From positions 1-64,000 of the forward strand of contig JANBQC010000061.1 in the NCBI GenBank assembly GCA_027576995.1: 64,000 bases of DNA, written 5' to 3'. Shown here piece after piece: positions 51,687 through 64,000 of the stretch. A program made the translations under genes and the position numbers. The first letter of the stretch is position 1, and each line of letters opens with the position of its first letter. The DNA is from Dimargaris cristalligena. Lineage: Eukaryota > Kickxellomycota > Dimargaritomycetes > Dimargaritales > Dimargaritaceae. The notes under the pieces were generated by a model. That model had not been told where the DNA came from. It did not search any database and saw only the letters and a list, made by a program, of their open reading frames with translations.

Positions 51687-54491
51687 TTAATCCTCCGGGT
51701 GACTTTCATTCGAAGGCGAGTTGAGGTGACGATTCGCCGGCGTGCGCAGGTAAACGTCCAACCGTAGCAGGTACTCCGAGGCCCCACATGCCACCAGACC
51801 CGTACGCAGATTATTAATGAGTTTCGCGTCGGGAGGGCAGCGTTCGCGGGGCATCGTTTCAGTCAATACTTGCCAGGCCAAATCCGGCTGGTCCTTGGCG
51901 CAATAGTATTCAATCAACGACGTGAAATTATTCGTATTGAATACGCTGTGCTGCGCCGCCAGAAACGTTAGGACTTGTTCGAGGCTAGGCGCGGGGACGT
52001 AACGGCAGGTGTCGATAAGGACGGAGGTGATGGCCTGATCCAGGGCCACTTGGCCGGAGGCGAGGAGGTTCCAGTAGGCGAGGACAGGGCTGACCTCGGC
52101 GGTTCGGGAAAACCCGGCGAGGAGGGCGGCAAACACATAGGCGGCGTGTTCCCGTTTCCGGAGGAACCGCTGGCGGAACATCGTGTCCATTAGGTTGAGA
52201 TTACGGACGTTGTTCGAGGCGGTAAAGGCCTGGATTAAAGTAACAGCATGGTAGAAACGGATATCGAATTCGGGGCGGTCGTGCAGGGAAGTAAGGAGGG
52301 CGACTGATTCGTCGGTTCGACCCAACTGTTCAAAAGACTGAAGCACATTCACGTAGGCCACGGCCGGTAGTAGGGCCCCATTTTTTGTCAGCCGGTGCTG
52401 GTAAATTCGGTACCGCTCACAGACCAGGGTGTAGTCGGTTCGCATAAAGGCATCGGCGATCATGACCGCCACCACCACCCCGTCCGGCCCACCGGTCTGA
52501 TCCTCGAACCGTTGGATCATTTGGTCCGCCCGCTGGTGTAGGCCCAACCGGCTGAATTCAAAGAGGAATTTGGTTTGGACCTTAACATTGTCTCGCAGGG
52601 GGCTCGCCGTGAAGTGATTAAAGATGGTCTCGAGCAAGGCGATATCCTGCCGCTGGCTGAGGGCCCCGATGATGGCGAAGTAGGTCTTTTCAGTGGGTTG
52701 GAGTCCCTTGGTGATCATTTCCCGGAATATGAGCATGGCCCGCCGGGGTTGGTCGAAAATAATGAAAGCACGAATGATAATGGCATAGTTGTAGACGTTC
52801 AGGGCAATTCCGCAGCGGGTCATCTCCTCATAGAGCAAGAAAAAGGTCTGCTCTTTCCGAAACTTGGCGCACTTGTCGAGAAGTCCACCAACAATGGTTT
52901 GGTCCAGGACGAGGGGGTTTTCGGGGAGCTGTTGGAGGCGCCGGAGGAGGGAATACGCTTGGTCAATATAACCCAGCAGGCCTAGGGCCTCGAGGATCCG
53001 CCGCTGGTTGAGGGGGGTCAGTTCTTCAATACGGGGCTCCAGCCGTAGATACATAACGGACACCAGTGAGGGCTGTTCGTCCCGGGCCAGGGCGCTTAGA
53101 AGAATGACCTGGGAGGCCGGGTTGAGCTGAATCCTATGGGTGCCAATGTAGTGGTATATATCGGGTGCGGCGGTGTAGCGTCGGAGACGGTGGCACAGCG
53201 CAACGATCATAAAAATCTCGTAACCACCGATCATGGGCACCGGGGGTTTGATTCGCCAAAGAAGCCGCAGGGCCAGGTCGAGGGTGGATAAGGGCATCAG
53301 CGAGTGTATGACCAGCCGTATCGAGTCTAGACTGGCAGTGGGAAGGGCATCTAGAAAAGCGGGGAACAGAGTCTCCACCTGGGCCCGATTCATCGCCTGG
53401 GACGCCTTCGCGATGGACTGGGCTATGGTCAGGGCTTTGGTGAGCTGATTCGGATTCGGGGTGGGCAAGGTCCAGCCACGACCTGTTTTAGGGGTTTCTG
53501 ATCTAGATGGAGGGAAAAAGGGTTTGGGGGTTGGACGGGGCATGGGTGCAAAGGGAGGTGATGGGGGTTTTGGAGAGAGGGTGTCACCAACAGACGGCGG
53601 CGGCTGTATTATTTCCGGGACAGCTATGGTTTCGGCCATCCCTTCAGTCGCGGAGGGTGGTGGTTTTGGCAGGGTTTTTGGTGCGGCCTTGGATTTAGTC
53701 GATGGTTTGGTATCGCTTGGGGCAACTCGGTTTTCTAGCTTACTATCATCTTCAGCTAAGAGGCGTACATTATATACAGGATCGGGAGTGGGAATCCTCT
53801 CCCAGGCGGGGGTATCATCCAGGGCCGGGGCCGTCGGATCTAGCAACTCCGGCGGAATCGGGATATTGCCCCGTAACGTCATAACGGGGACACCGAATGC
53901 CATATCCGGGCGGCTGTCCGGCCTTTGGACTTTACGTTCGGAGGCGGGGAGGGCGATTTCCGCCTGTCTGATGATTTTATCGGGGATGGGTTTCCTAAAC
54001 CAAATGGGGATATCGTCCGGAAGGGACAGTTCGGTAATGCCGTCTAACCCGTCTTGATTGGGGTCTCGCTCGAGGTATTTTAAATGGGGTGGTTTGGCCT
54101 TCTTCTTTTTACGCGGGCCCTTTTTAGACTTGGTGTTCGATGTGGCCTCGGCCACCGGGTCGGCGATAGGATAACGTTCCCAGACAGGGATATCATCCGC
54201 GGGCTCGGAGGTGAATACGATATTTGGGGGTATTTTGGGTTCGGGGTTGGCCGAGAAACCGGAATCCGCGGGAGTTTCCCTGGAGGTGTGGGGAGATCGG
54301 TGACCGTCGGCGTTGGGAAGTTTGGCGGATTTTGGTCGAGCTCGGGAGGTGGATTTTAAACGTACTATAGGGGTGATCAGCGAACGGGGTGGGCCAAACG
54401 AGTCGGAGCACTGGACAAGTACCCATGTGCAAGTCCGCATGGGAAGGCGATCAGTTATCCGGCGCCATGGGGTTATTCCGGGGGGCGACAT
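51687..54491 (-). CDS. Mitochondrial PPR-like protein with N-terminal repeats
   Basis: 934 aa, single exon, from ATG 54491 (MSPPGITPWRRITDRLPMR); the frame extends upstream only through non-ATG codons. The N-terminus is rich in Arg and poor in acid, a mitochondrial presequence. Residues about 97-235 carry three spaced copies of a 14-residue motif: DDIPVWERYPIADP, DDIPIWFRKPIPDK and DDTPAWERIPTPDP. A Pro-rich linker follows. From about 375 to 900 lie helical-hairpin repeats of PPR type (YNYAIIIRAFIIFDQPRRAM, TYFAIIGALSQRQDI, AYVNVLQSFEQLGRTDESV, HAAYVFAALLAGFSRTAEV). PPR proteins bind organellar RNA for maturation or translation. It lies beside two other mitochondrial expression genes. The exact orthologue is not recognised. 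Confidence 0.8.
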   Translation of the reverse strand: MSPPGITPWRRITDRLPMRTCTWVLVQCSDSFGPPRSLITPIVRLKSTSRARPKSAKLPNADGHRSPHTSRETPADSGFSANPEPKIPPNIVFTSEPADDIPVWERYPIADPVAEATSNTKSKKGPRKKKKAKPPHLKYLERDPNQDGLDGITELSLPDDIPIWFRKPIPDKIIRQAEIALPASERKVQRPDSRPDMAFGVPVMTLRGNIPIPPELLDPTAPALDDTPAWERIPTPDPVYNVRLLAEDDSKLENRVAPSDTKPSTKSKAAPKTLPKPPPSATEGMAETIAVPEIIQPPPSVGDTLSPKPPSPPFAPMPRPTPKPFFPPSRSETPKTGRGWTLPTPNPNQLTKALTIAQSIAKASQAMNRAQVETLFPAFLDALPTASLDSIRLVIHSLMPLSTLDLALRLLWRIKPPVPMIGGYEIFMIVALCHRLRRYTAAPDIYHYIGTHRIQLNPASQVILLSALARDEQPSLVSVMYLRLEPRIEELTPLNQRRILEALGLLGYIDQAYSLLRRLQQLPENPLVLDQTIVGGLLDKCAKFRKEQTFFLLYEEMTRCGIALNVYNYAIIIRAFIIFDQPRRAMLIFREMITKGLQPTEKTYFAIIGALSQRQDIALLETIFNHFTASPLRDNVKVQTKFLFEFSRLGLHQRADQMIQRFEDQTGGPDGVVVAVMIADAFMRTDYTLVCERYRIYQHRLTKNGALLPAVAYVNVLQSFEQLGRTDESVALLTSLHDRPEFDIRFYHAVTLIQAFTASNNVRNLNLMDTMFRQRFLRKREHAAYVFAALLAGFSRTAEVSPVLAYWNLLASGQVALDQAITSVLIDTCRYVPAPSLEQVLTFLAAQHSVFNTNNFTSLIEYYCAKDQPDLAWQVLTETMPRERCPPDAKLINNLRTGLVACGASEYLLRLDVYLRTPANRHLNSPSNESHPED

Positions 54492-55441
54492 TGAGCCACG
54501 CCGATCAGTGTAGGGGAGTGCGTGTCGGTGACCCACGCTTGCTCGCTAGCCTGACCAGTGATGTGGGGTCAACTCCGAGGCGCAGGGTGCGGGTATGCCG
54601 AAGTAGATTGGGATATAAAGAGCAGGGGACGAGAGCGCTGAATGGGCGTAATGAAACGATGGCGGCTCACCGCTGAATATTAATAGAGTGAATCAGGGTG
54701 GAGAGGGGGTTATTTTATAAGGTCGCGGGCTCCAAGTTAACTGTGGGATTCAAAGTCGTGGGCGGGGGGGATAAGTTGGCTGATTCAGCGGGTGCGAACA
54801 TAGCGGAGGTGCATTCCCGATTGGCAGCTCGAACAGAATAAATAATGCAAGTTAAAGGAATGGATAACCGGGGCTTGAATCTACAACAAGTGCGTGAGGT
54901 GATCAGTAGGCGAATGGATCAGCAAACTGCGATGTAGTCTGGGGCACTACAGAGAGCCGGAGGAGCTTAGTGGTGTAGGCTGGGCACTTGGATACCGAAA
55001 TTTTTCAATGTTTCGCTGTACCTGCACTAAAGGATCAGCCTCATTACCTGCAAATAGGAAATTCGGTATTACGGGTAAATTATGCGAGATATGAGAAGAC
55101 TCATGCTGCGTCCTTTCAGGACCTCTAACGCTAAAATCAATTAAGAACTGTCATTGACATTTCAACAGGCCCGACAATGAACATATTTTAATTTGATTTT
55201 TGTGATGGGGATCTTCGGCACCTTGGGTAATGAATATGTAAGTACATATATTCTAATCAACAACGTCAGTAAAAGTCAGCGTCGATATCCTGGTAACAAA
55301 GCTGTACTCTACTGACATACATTTATTATTAGCAGAGATTTTTATAAAATGGGAGTACTGTCGATTCTGATTTATTGTGGGAAGCCAAGGGGGCACATCC
55401 ATAGACTGTTGCAAGTGATATTATAGCTCCAAAGAAAAGGA
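54492..55441. other. Intergenic: PPR promoter and TFB1M 3' flank
   Basis: The sequence is mixed, AT-rich from about 55000. No gene or repeat is recognised. Confidence 0.5.
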
Positions 55442-56544
55442 TCAGGGCGGCAAAGTCAGTTTAGAGTCCACAATGGCCCGGGCCAATGTATTAAATGCTT
55501 CGTTCGTTAAGTCCTGCGGCCGTAAATTACCGTCCATCTGGCACTGATCCAGCACGGCGGGGGCCTCGGAGTCTAAATTCTTCATGATCCGACGGAGCGT
55601 TTTCCGCCGGGAACTAAATAGAAACCGACTGACATGTTCCAGCTCGGGAAAGGTCACTTTCAAGAGGGATTCCCGGAGGGGTACTAGATGCACCACCGCC
55701 GCATCCACTTTTGGGCGCGGTACGAAGCTATCGGCGGGCACGCGGTAGACCAGATTGGTGTGGCATAGACTCTGAGCGGCTACCGAGAGGCGGCCCCGCG
55801 GCGAAGTGGACACGGGGGCCACAATTCGCTCCGCCACTTCCTTCTGAAACATAAGCGTCATGGAAGTTTCGAAGGACGCGAAGATCCCCGTTCGGGCCGA
55901 GAGGCCGCCCAGCCACTGGGCTAGTAATGGAGTAGCCACGCTGAAGGGCAAATTGCCCAAAATATGAACCTGCTTAATCTTGGTTTGGGGTATGGTCAGA
56001 CCCAGCGCCTTTAAAATATCGTCATGCTGCACGGTCAACATATCGCCCTGAATCACCTTTAGCCTCGAATCGGACGCATCGGCGAGCTGCGAAAGAGTCG
56101 GTAGAAACCGTGAATCCTTCTCCACGGCGACCATGTTCTCGATACCCAGGTCCAGCAAAGATCGCGTAAGTAGACCAGGGCCCGGTCCAACTTCGACAAT
56201 TACCGACTCGGAGGGGCCAATGTCTGCACATCTAGCGATTTTGTCTGATAGGGTGTACAAAATAATATAGGATATTATGAGGCAAGTGTGAGTAACCCGG
56301 CCTAGGGGTGTTTAAATTCCCTGAGATCAAATTCAGTCTAGAATTCGTTTAATCATGGGGGTTTTAATGCAAGTGCCATCTAGATTGCCTTGCATCTATA
56401 ATACCACCTTCGGAATTGAATTTATTTACCTGTAATGTTTTTGTCCAGAATAAAGTTTTGACTTAGCTGCGACTGGGCCGAGAGCCCGTAAAGCTTGATA
56501 AGGTCGCGGACAGCCGGTAACCGGGGCAAAGGTCGAACACCCAT
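55442..56544 (-). CDS. TFB1M: Mitochondrial rRNA adenine dimethyltransferase (TFB1M/KsgA family)
   Basis: Two exons, 56430-56544 and 55442-56244, with a 185-bp intron (donor GTAAAT, acceptor CTATCAG) encode 305 aa. Exon 1 gives MGVRPLPRLPAVRDLIKLYG and LSQNFILDKNIT, which continues as DKIARCADIGP after splicing, in register with human TFB1M (LSQNFLLD). The SAM site EVGPGPG is at 56-62. The catalytic NLPF at 136-139 is in HILGNLPFSVATPLLAQWL. QKEVAERI, RLSVAAQ and FVPRPKVDAAVVHL follow. The family dimethylates two adjacent adenines in the helix 45 loop of small-subunit rRNA. A presequence is not obvious because the catalytic fold begins almost at once. Shares an upstream region with the AlaRS gene. 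Confidence 0.93.
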
Positions 56545-57094
56545 GGTGAAAATACACTGTCGAAGGGAACGGAACTAACGAGGGAGGGAAATGGGGTAGT
56601 GGGTGGGGTCTTGGTCTGAATGTCTAATAACAGGAGTAGCCAATGCAGGTATAAGGTCCGAGTATAAGGGTGCAATGGCATGAAGTAGAGGCGAATTCCG
56701 CAAAGTTCTTTTTTTTTTGTTGTAATGTGATGTGCTTAGAATGTTGTATGCCCACTGACACGATTCTCGGCTAGATCGTCCGGGCCGCTACTCCCAGGCA
56801 GTAGCAGCCCAACCCTTCACATAATCCATTGGGTGCCAGGACAGCCAATAGGCGGATTGTATACGGGGAACCCATTGAACGACAAACAGGCCTAGCCGCT
56901 GCCTTCAAGTCGAATTCATGGCCTCCACTTTACCATTGCGCGCCGTTAATTCTTGACTTTGTATCGTTTGTTTATTACCCCACTCAACGACACGACTTGC
57001 TCGTCCTTTGGCTTCTGTTAACCACACTACCGAGTCGCTGTAAGGCCACCGGGGCCTATTTAGACTTCTCCCATTGTTCTGCCGAAAATACCCC
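56545..57094. promoter_or_regulatory. Shared divergent promoter of TFB1M and mitochondrial AlaRS
   Basis: 550 bp separate the two start codons, which face away from each other. A T10 run lies at 56708-56717. Near the AlaRS side the sequence is rich in C and T on the plus strand. No separate gene is seen, so both genes probably use this region. Confidence 0.6.
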
Positions 57095-60753
<3,659 letters not shown>

Positions 60754-61864
60754 AATAATTCAACCGCATCCTTAACTACTTTACAAACATATTGCGCCGC
60801 TAAATATAGCTTAATTGCTTTTTACAATTTATAAATTTTACTAACCACTCCAAACTCCCTTTTGCTTTGCTATTACCAATCATCATAGTAAATTTGAACC
60901 ACTGATTTATAATAAAATGCATATGGGGAAATAGGTGGGAACCGTTTTTGGTCAATAGCATGTACCTTATCAACCGAGTTGCTTGCTTTAGAATTTGGTT
61001 GAATCTCAAACATACGTAATACTTAGCCGAGAATATAGCTGGAATTAGGTACAGCTATGTAAGGATTTAAATGACGCGAATAGGATAATAGGTGGGATTT
61101 TCATTTTATATCGGCATAACTTGCTTCATCCAACGAGGTTTTCATTATACATCCTGTTTGAACCTTTCCTACATAGTACCTCACCTAATACACATCCCCA
61201 AAACGTACTTTTTTCTAGTATATTAAGCAGTTAAAATGTAATCGATTCTTAAATAAACAAGTTTATTACGGAAATAACTATACAAAAACACTAAAAAGGT
61301 TCCCAAGTAGCCTTACTAGGTTCTTCTGCGCAGATTATAAAGCTCAACCATACTGCCATTAGCTGATGTCGGCTTGATAATCGTTATTTAATTCCTCATT
61401 GGCATAGTACGAACTTGGCATTCTTAAGTCTGAGGCATTTCTTCCATTAAAAACTCCTGGCAATTTTAAAATGATTAGTATAATTCTGGTACAATTAAAT
61501 AATATGTATTATAGGTAAACCCCATTATGAAGTCGCTGTATAGCGCATTGTGTCAATAGTGGTCAAATGCAATAGATTTTATATAGTTTATTGCAAAAAA
61601 AAAACGAAAATAACCTCCCAGAACTAGTGGGAGGCGAGAACACTTGGGTTTGATGATAACCAAGGAGGCTAAATCCGTCCGTCCTACTAGTTGTTGAATT
61701 AGCCCTGTTATTGACCATGTAGACTGTTATAATAGTATAAAACTACTATACACCAATGGTACTGGACTTAGGTTATCAGCAGCTGGAGTAACAGCACATA
61801 CTATACCATAGTGATCTCCAAATTGTAGCTAAGTGTATTTAGTCATTTATTCTATTTAGTTCAC
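60754..61864. other. Intergenic, AT-rich, with one interspersed repeat
   Basis: Contains the repeat copy at 61035-61170. From about 61680 it becomes CpG-free like the adjoining LTR. No gene. Confidence 0.6.
61035..61170 (+). repeat. Short interspersed repeat copy
   Basis: Shares ACAGCTATGTAAGGATTTAA, AGGATAATAGGTGGGATTTT, CATCCAACGAGGTTTTCATT and ATACATCCTGTTTGAAC with the copy at 13178-13335, in the same order. It is more diverged, mostly by transitions. Confidence 0.7.
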
Positions 61865-62402
61865 TGTTGGACCATCTAAACCTCTTTAATCCAGATGCCT
61901 TAGTATCCATCCCTAATAGGCCTTATAGCACCATATTAACCTTCCTGTAGTCACTCCTGGTACTATGGAATCATCCTATATTATTTAACCATTCCCCTTC
62001 TGGACTCTACCCTTTACACTAATCACTCAAATGCTGATCTAAAGACTCTTCTAGTCACCCTTAGAGTCTTCTGGATACTAGTGACTATCCAGTTAGCCTA
62101 TTTACCTATACCTTAGTCTTAGTAGCATTCCCCTTAGGACCTCCCACTGGAGTTGTCCCTACATATATATAACTGGGCCCCATTAGGACAAGTTAGATTC
62201 CTTAGCTTATTCTTACCCCTAGTTTACCCCCAATAAACTTTATATATACTCACTCCCCTCATACTGACTAGTAAGTATGCCCCCTGCATATATCTTGCCT
62301 ATACCAAATACTAGTAGCCCACTTAACTGAGCCTAAGCCCCACCTACTATTAGAAGCCTACCCTTGGGACTCTTGGACTAAAAGTAGTTAACTTGGGTGA
62401 TA
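61865..62402 (+). mobile_element. Solo LTR, decayed (copy D)
   Basis: The sequence aligns with copies B and C from TGTTGGACC to GTTAACTTGGGTGATA (TGACA changed to TGATA). It includes GGCCTTATAGCACCATATTA, CATATATATAACTGGGCCCC and CAATAAACTTTATATATACT. There is no CpG in its 538 bp. The flanks TTCAC and TCCTA do not match, so the target-site duplication is lost or the ends are rearranged. Confidence 0.85.
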
Positions 62403-63371
62403 TCCTACTAATACACAAATAAACTGTTGCTAGGTAATTCCACTAATATTTATCTATGGAAATGATATTAGAGGGTTAATAGGGTCCCCAAACTCAAGGG
62501 TTCTGTATGGCTGTTTAGATTGCACTTAGGTAATAGACATTTAGCCTTAGTTGAACATGATTTTATTATGGGAGTCTTGGGAGGTTTGAAGGTGATTGAA
62601 TATTTTACCATCCCTGTAATACCCATGACAAGCAATTGGACCCAGCCTCTTAGTATTTTTTATTGGATTGCCTATAAATATCCAGCCCCACTTGCTATTC
62701 CTCTGGAAGTTCCTGCCATACATACTAAAAGCCCTGGCTGGAGATATTTTGGTGAAATTCGCCTCAGTTATATAAGGTATTAAATGATGTGTACCAGAAT
62801 AGGCAGGAGCTTCATTTTTAACCAGGAATGTTTGCCCCATTCAACGGATTTTTCGTTATATAGTCTAGTTGAACGTCTCTCATATATTATCGTATAATGA
62901 GTATGTGCGATGAAGCCCCAACCACCCATCTTCACACATTCGCAATAGCCCTAATTGGGGTTACACAGGTTAGAAACCACCAATCTACAAATCAGCGTCC
63001 CATTGCTAAACGAATAATACAGTAACGACGGCTCTATCGCTATTAATCACGTGCTTATTTGCTTGTCTAATTGCATGCATGGCTTTTGGCACTAAAATTC
63101 ATGTTGCTCGACATTAACCACCCATTCGCACTATTCAAGTGTAACGCAAAAGAAGAAGAAAAAAACGAAGACTGCCTTGAATTTGAGAAAAGCTCGAATT
63201 GCCCCTGGGCATTAGACCTCTACCGTAGCCTATGTTAGTCGAGCGGTCATTTCGCCATTTACAAACCAGTTGTTGACTAACCGCATGTGTCTTTCAAATC
63301 GTGCCCATAGCCTTCCCATTCCCAATACCTAATAATCTTAACAGCACTTGTCATTTGTAAGAAGCGTCGCT
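62403..63371. other. Intergenic with one interspersed repeat
   Basis: Holds the repeat at 62690-62885. The 87-codon frame 62520-62783 (plus) overlaps it and has no motif. The sequence from 62900 is the upstream region of the last gene. Confidence 0.5.
62690..62885 (+). repeat. Short interspersed repeat copy
   Basis: Matches 13130-13335 in order: GGTGAAATTCGCCTCAGTTA, ATAAGGTATTAAATGA, AACCAGGAATGTTTGCCCCA and CAACGGATTTTTCGTTATAT followed by TAGTTGAAC. It keeps several CpGs although the neighbouring LTR has none. Confidence 0.75.
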
Positions 63372-64000
63372 ATGCCCGGTCCCAATAAAAAGCGTAAAAC
63401 TGGTAGGTCAGAAGCCCCCGCTCGGGGTTCCGGTGGTCAGAATATGGGTAAGTTAAAAAAACATATGTTTACACGATAGTAGGGGCCTTTGGAGGGATGG
63501 GTGTTGTCGCATGGGCTAGGTCCGACCGCTGTCTAGTTTTGTCAACTACTACACTTACACTTCACCGGTCGCTTTTACAGATAGTATAGGGACATCGAGC
63601 GGTCGGCTCGGCAAATATGATCTTCTCCGCTTAGCTTAAAAACTAGTTTCACTAATGCACAATTTGCTATATATTCCGCTTGCCGAACGTATGTTCTAAC
63701 GTCGATGGCTATTACCGCTACGCGACCGCGATAATAGTTAAACCCAAGCCTAAAGGGAAAGCCAAACCCAAGACCCGAAAAAACATCCGTAAGGCCGAAC
63801 GTCAGGCTAAAAAGCAGCGCCAGATTGCCCATCGAGAGCATGTAAGTTAGTGTCGGTTAAATACAATATTGATTTCGGGTGCGCTATGAACGAATAGCAA
63901 AATGCATCACAATGCCCATGGACTTAGCTTGGCTGGAATTACATATCTCTTAAATGAACTAGACCACGGTGAGAGTCAATATCATTAATCAGAGTGGCAC
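63372..64000 (+). CDS. Lysine-rich, probably nucleolar protein (5' part; cut by window)
   Basis: Exon 1, 63372-63447, begins MPGPNKKRKTGRSEAPARG. After a 290-bp intron (donor GTAAGT, acceptor AATAG), exon 2, 63738-63841, continues VKPKPKGKAKPKTRKNIRKA and ERQAKKQRQIAHREH, and a GTAAGT donor follows at 63842. The frame is kept across the join. Both exons code almost only for basic residues and a helical Lys/Arg/Gln run, as at the N-termini of ribosome-biogenesis factors. The body of the gene lies beyond the window, so no family can be named. The 290-bp intron could hide a further small exon. Confidence 0.55.

Noticed and set aside
62520..62783. 87-codon plus-strand frame
   Set aside because: Overlaps the interspersed repeat and CpG-poor DNA, without motif or promoter.

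Overview
The window looks like nuclear DNA of a filamentous, probably early-diverging fungus. Genes are dense, mostly CpG-rich and often split by short spliceosomal introns (roughly 90-290 bp, GTAAGT-type donors, acceptors frequently a bare ATAG or TCTAG). The gene set (POM152-type nucleoporin module, Rrm4-like RRM/MLLE protein, Git3/cAMP-receptor-like GPCR, HOM2, SLT11) is fungal. A true O-GlcNAc transferase and a TFB1M-type rRNA dimethylase point away from yeasts. A zoopagomycotan such as a Dimargaris-like mycoparasite is my guess only; no marker gene here proves it.

Layout. 1-11 kb is an accessory region: solo LTRs, a 1.6-2.4 kb duplicated segment whose left copy is decayed by C-to-T/G-to-A changes, a small secreted cysteine-rich peptide gene with a pseudogene in the decayed copy, and an inverted pair of divergently transcribed LRR-like genes with conserved TATA promoters. 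12-42 kb is the core: a Ups2-type lipid transfer protein, a giant O-GlcNAc transferase (2271 aa), an Rrm4-like protein, the splicing factor Slt11/RBM22, aspartate-semialdehyde dehydrogenase HOM2, a dispersed 5S rRNA gene, and a two-exon PPP1R37-like phosphatase-1 regulator. 42-47 kb holds a stand-alone POM152 N-terminal membrane module and a CpG-free solo LTR. 46-51 kb has tRNA-splicing endonuclease subunit SEN34 convergent with the CST telomere subunit TEN1, then a seven-helix receptor. 51-61 kb is a mitochondrial gene-expression block: a PPR-like protein, TFB1M and a bacterial-type alanyl-tRNA synthetase, the last two sharing one divergent promoter. The right end is repeat-rich and ends in the first exons of a lysine-rich, probably nucleolar protein.

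No CRISPR array, tRNA gene, complete transposase or integrase gene was seen. The most interesting material is the duplicated and decayed secreted-peptide segment, the datable solo LTR inserted in it, the short interspersed repeat family with inverted ends, the inverted LRR gene pair, and several genes that only appear once introns are spliced by eye (TEN1, SEN34, TFB1M, HOM2, AlaRS, the PPP1R37-like gene).
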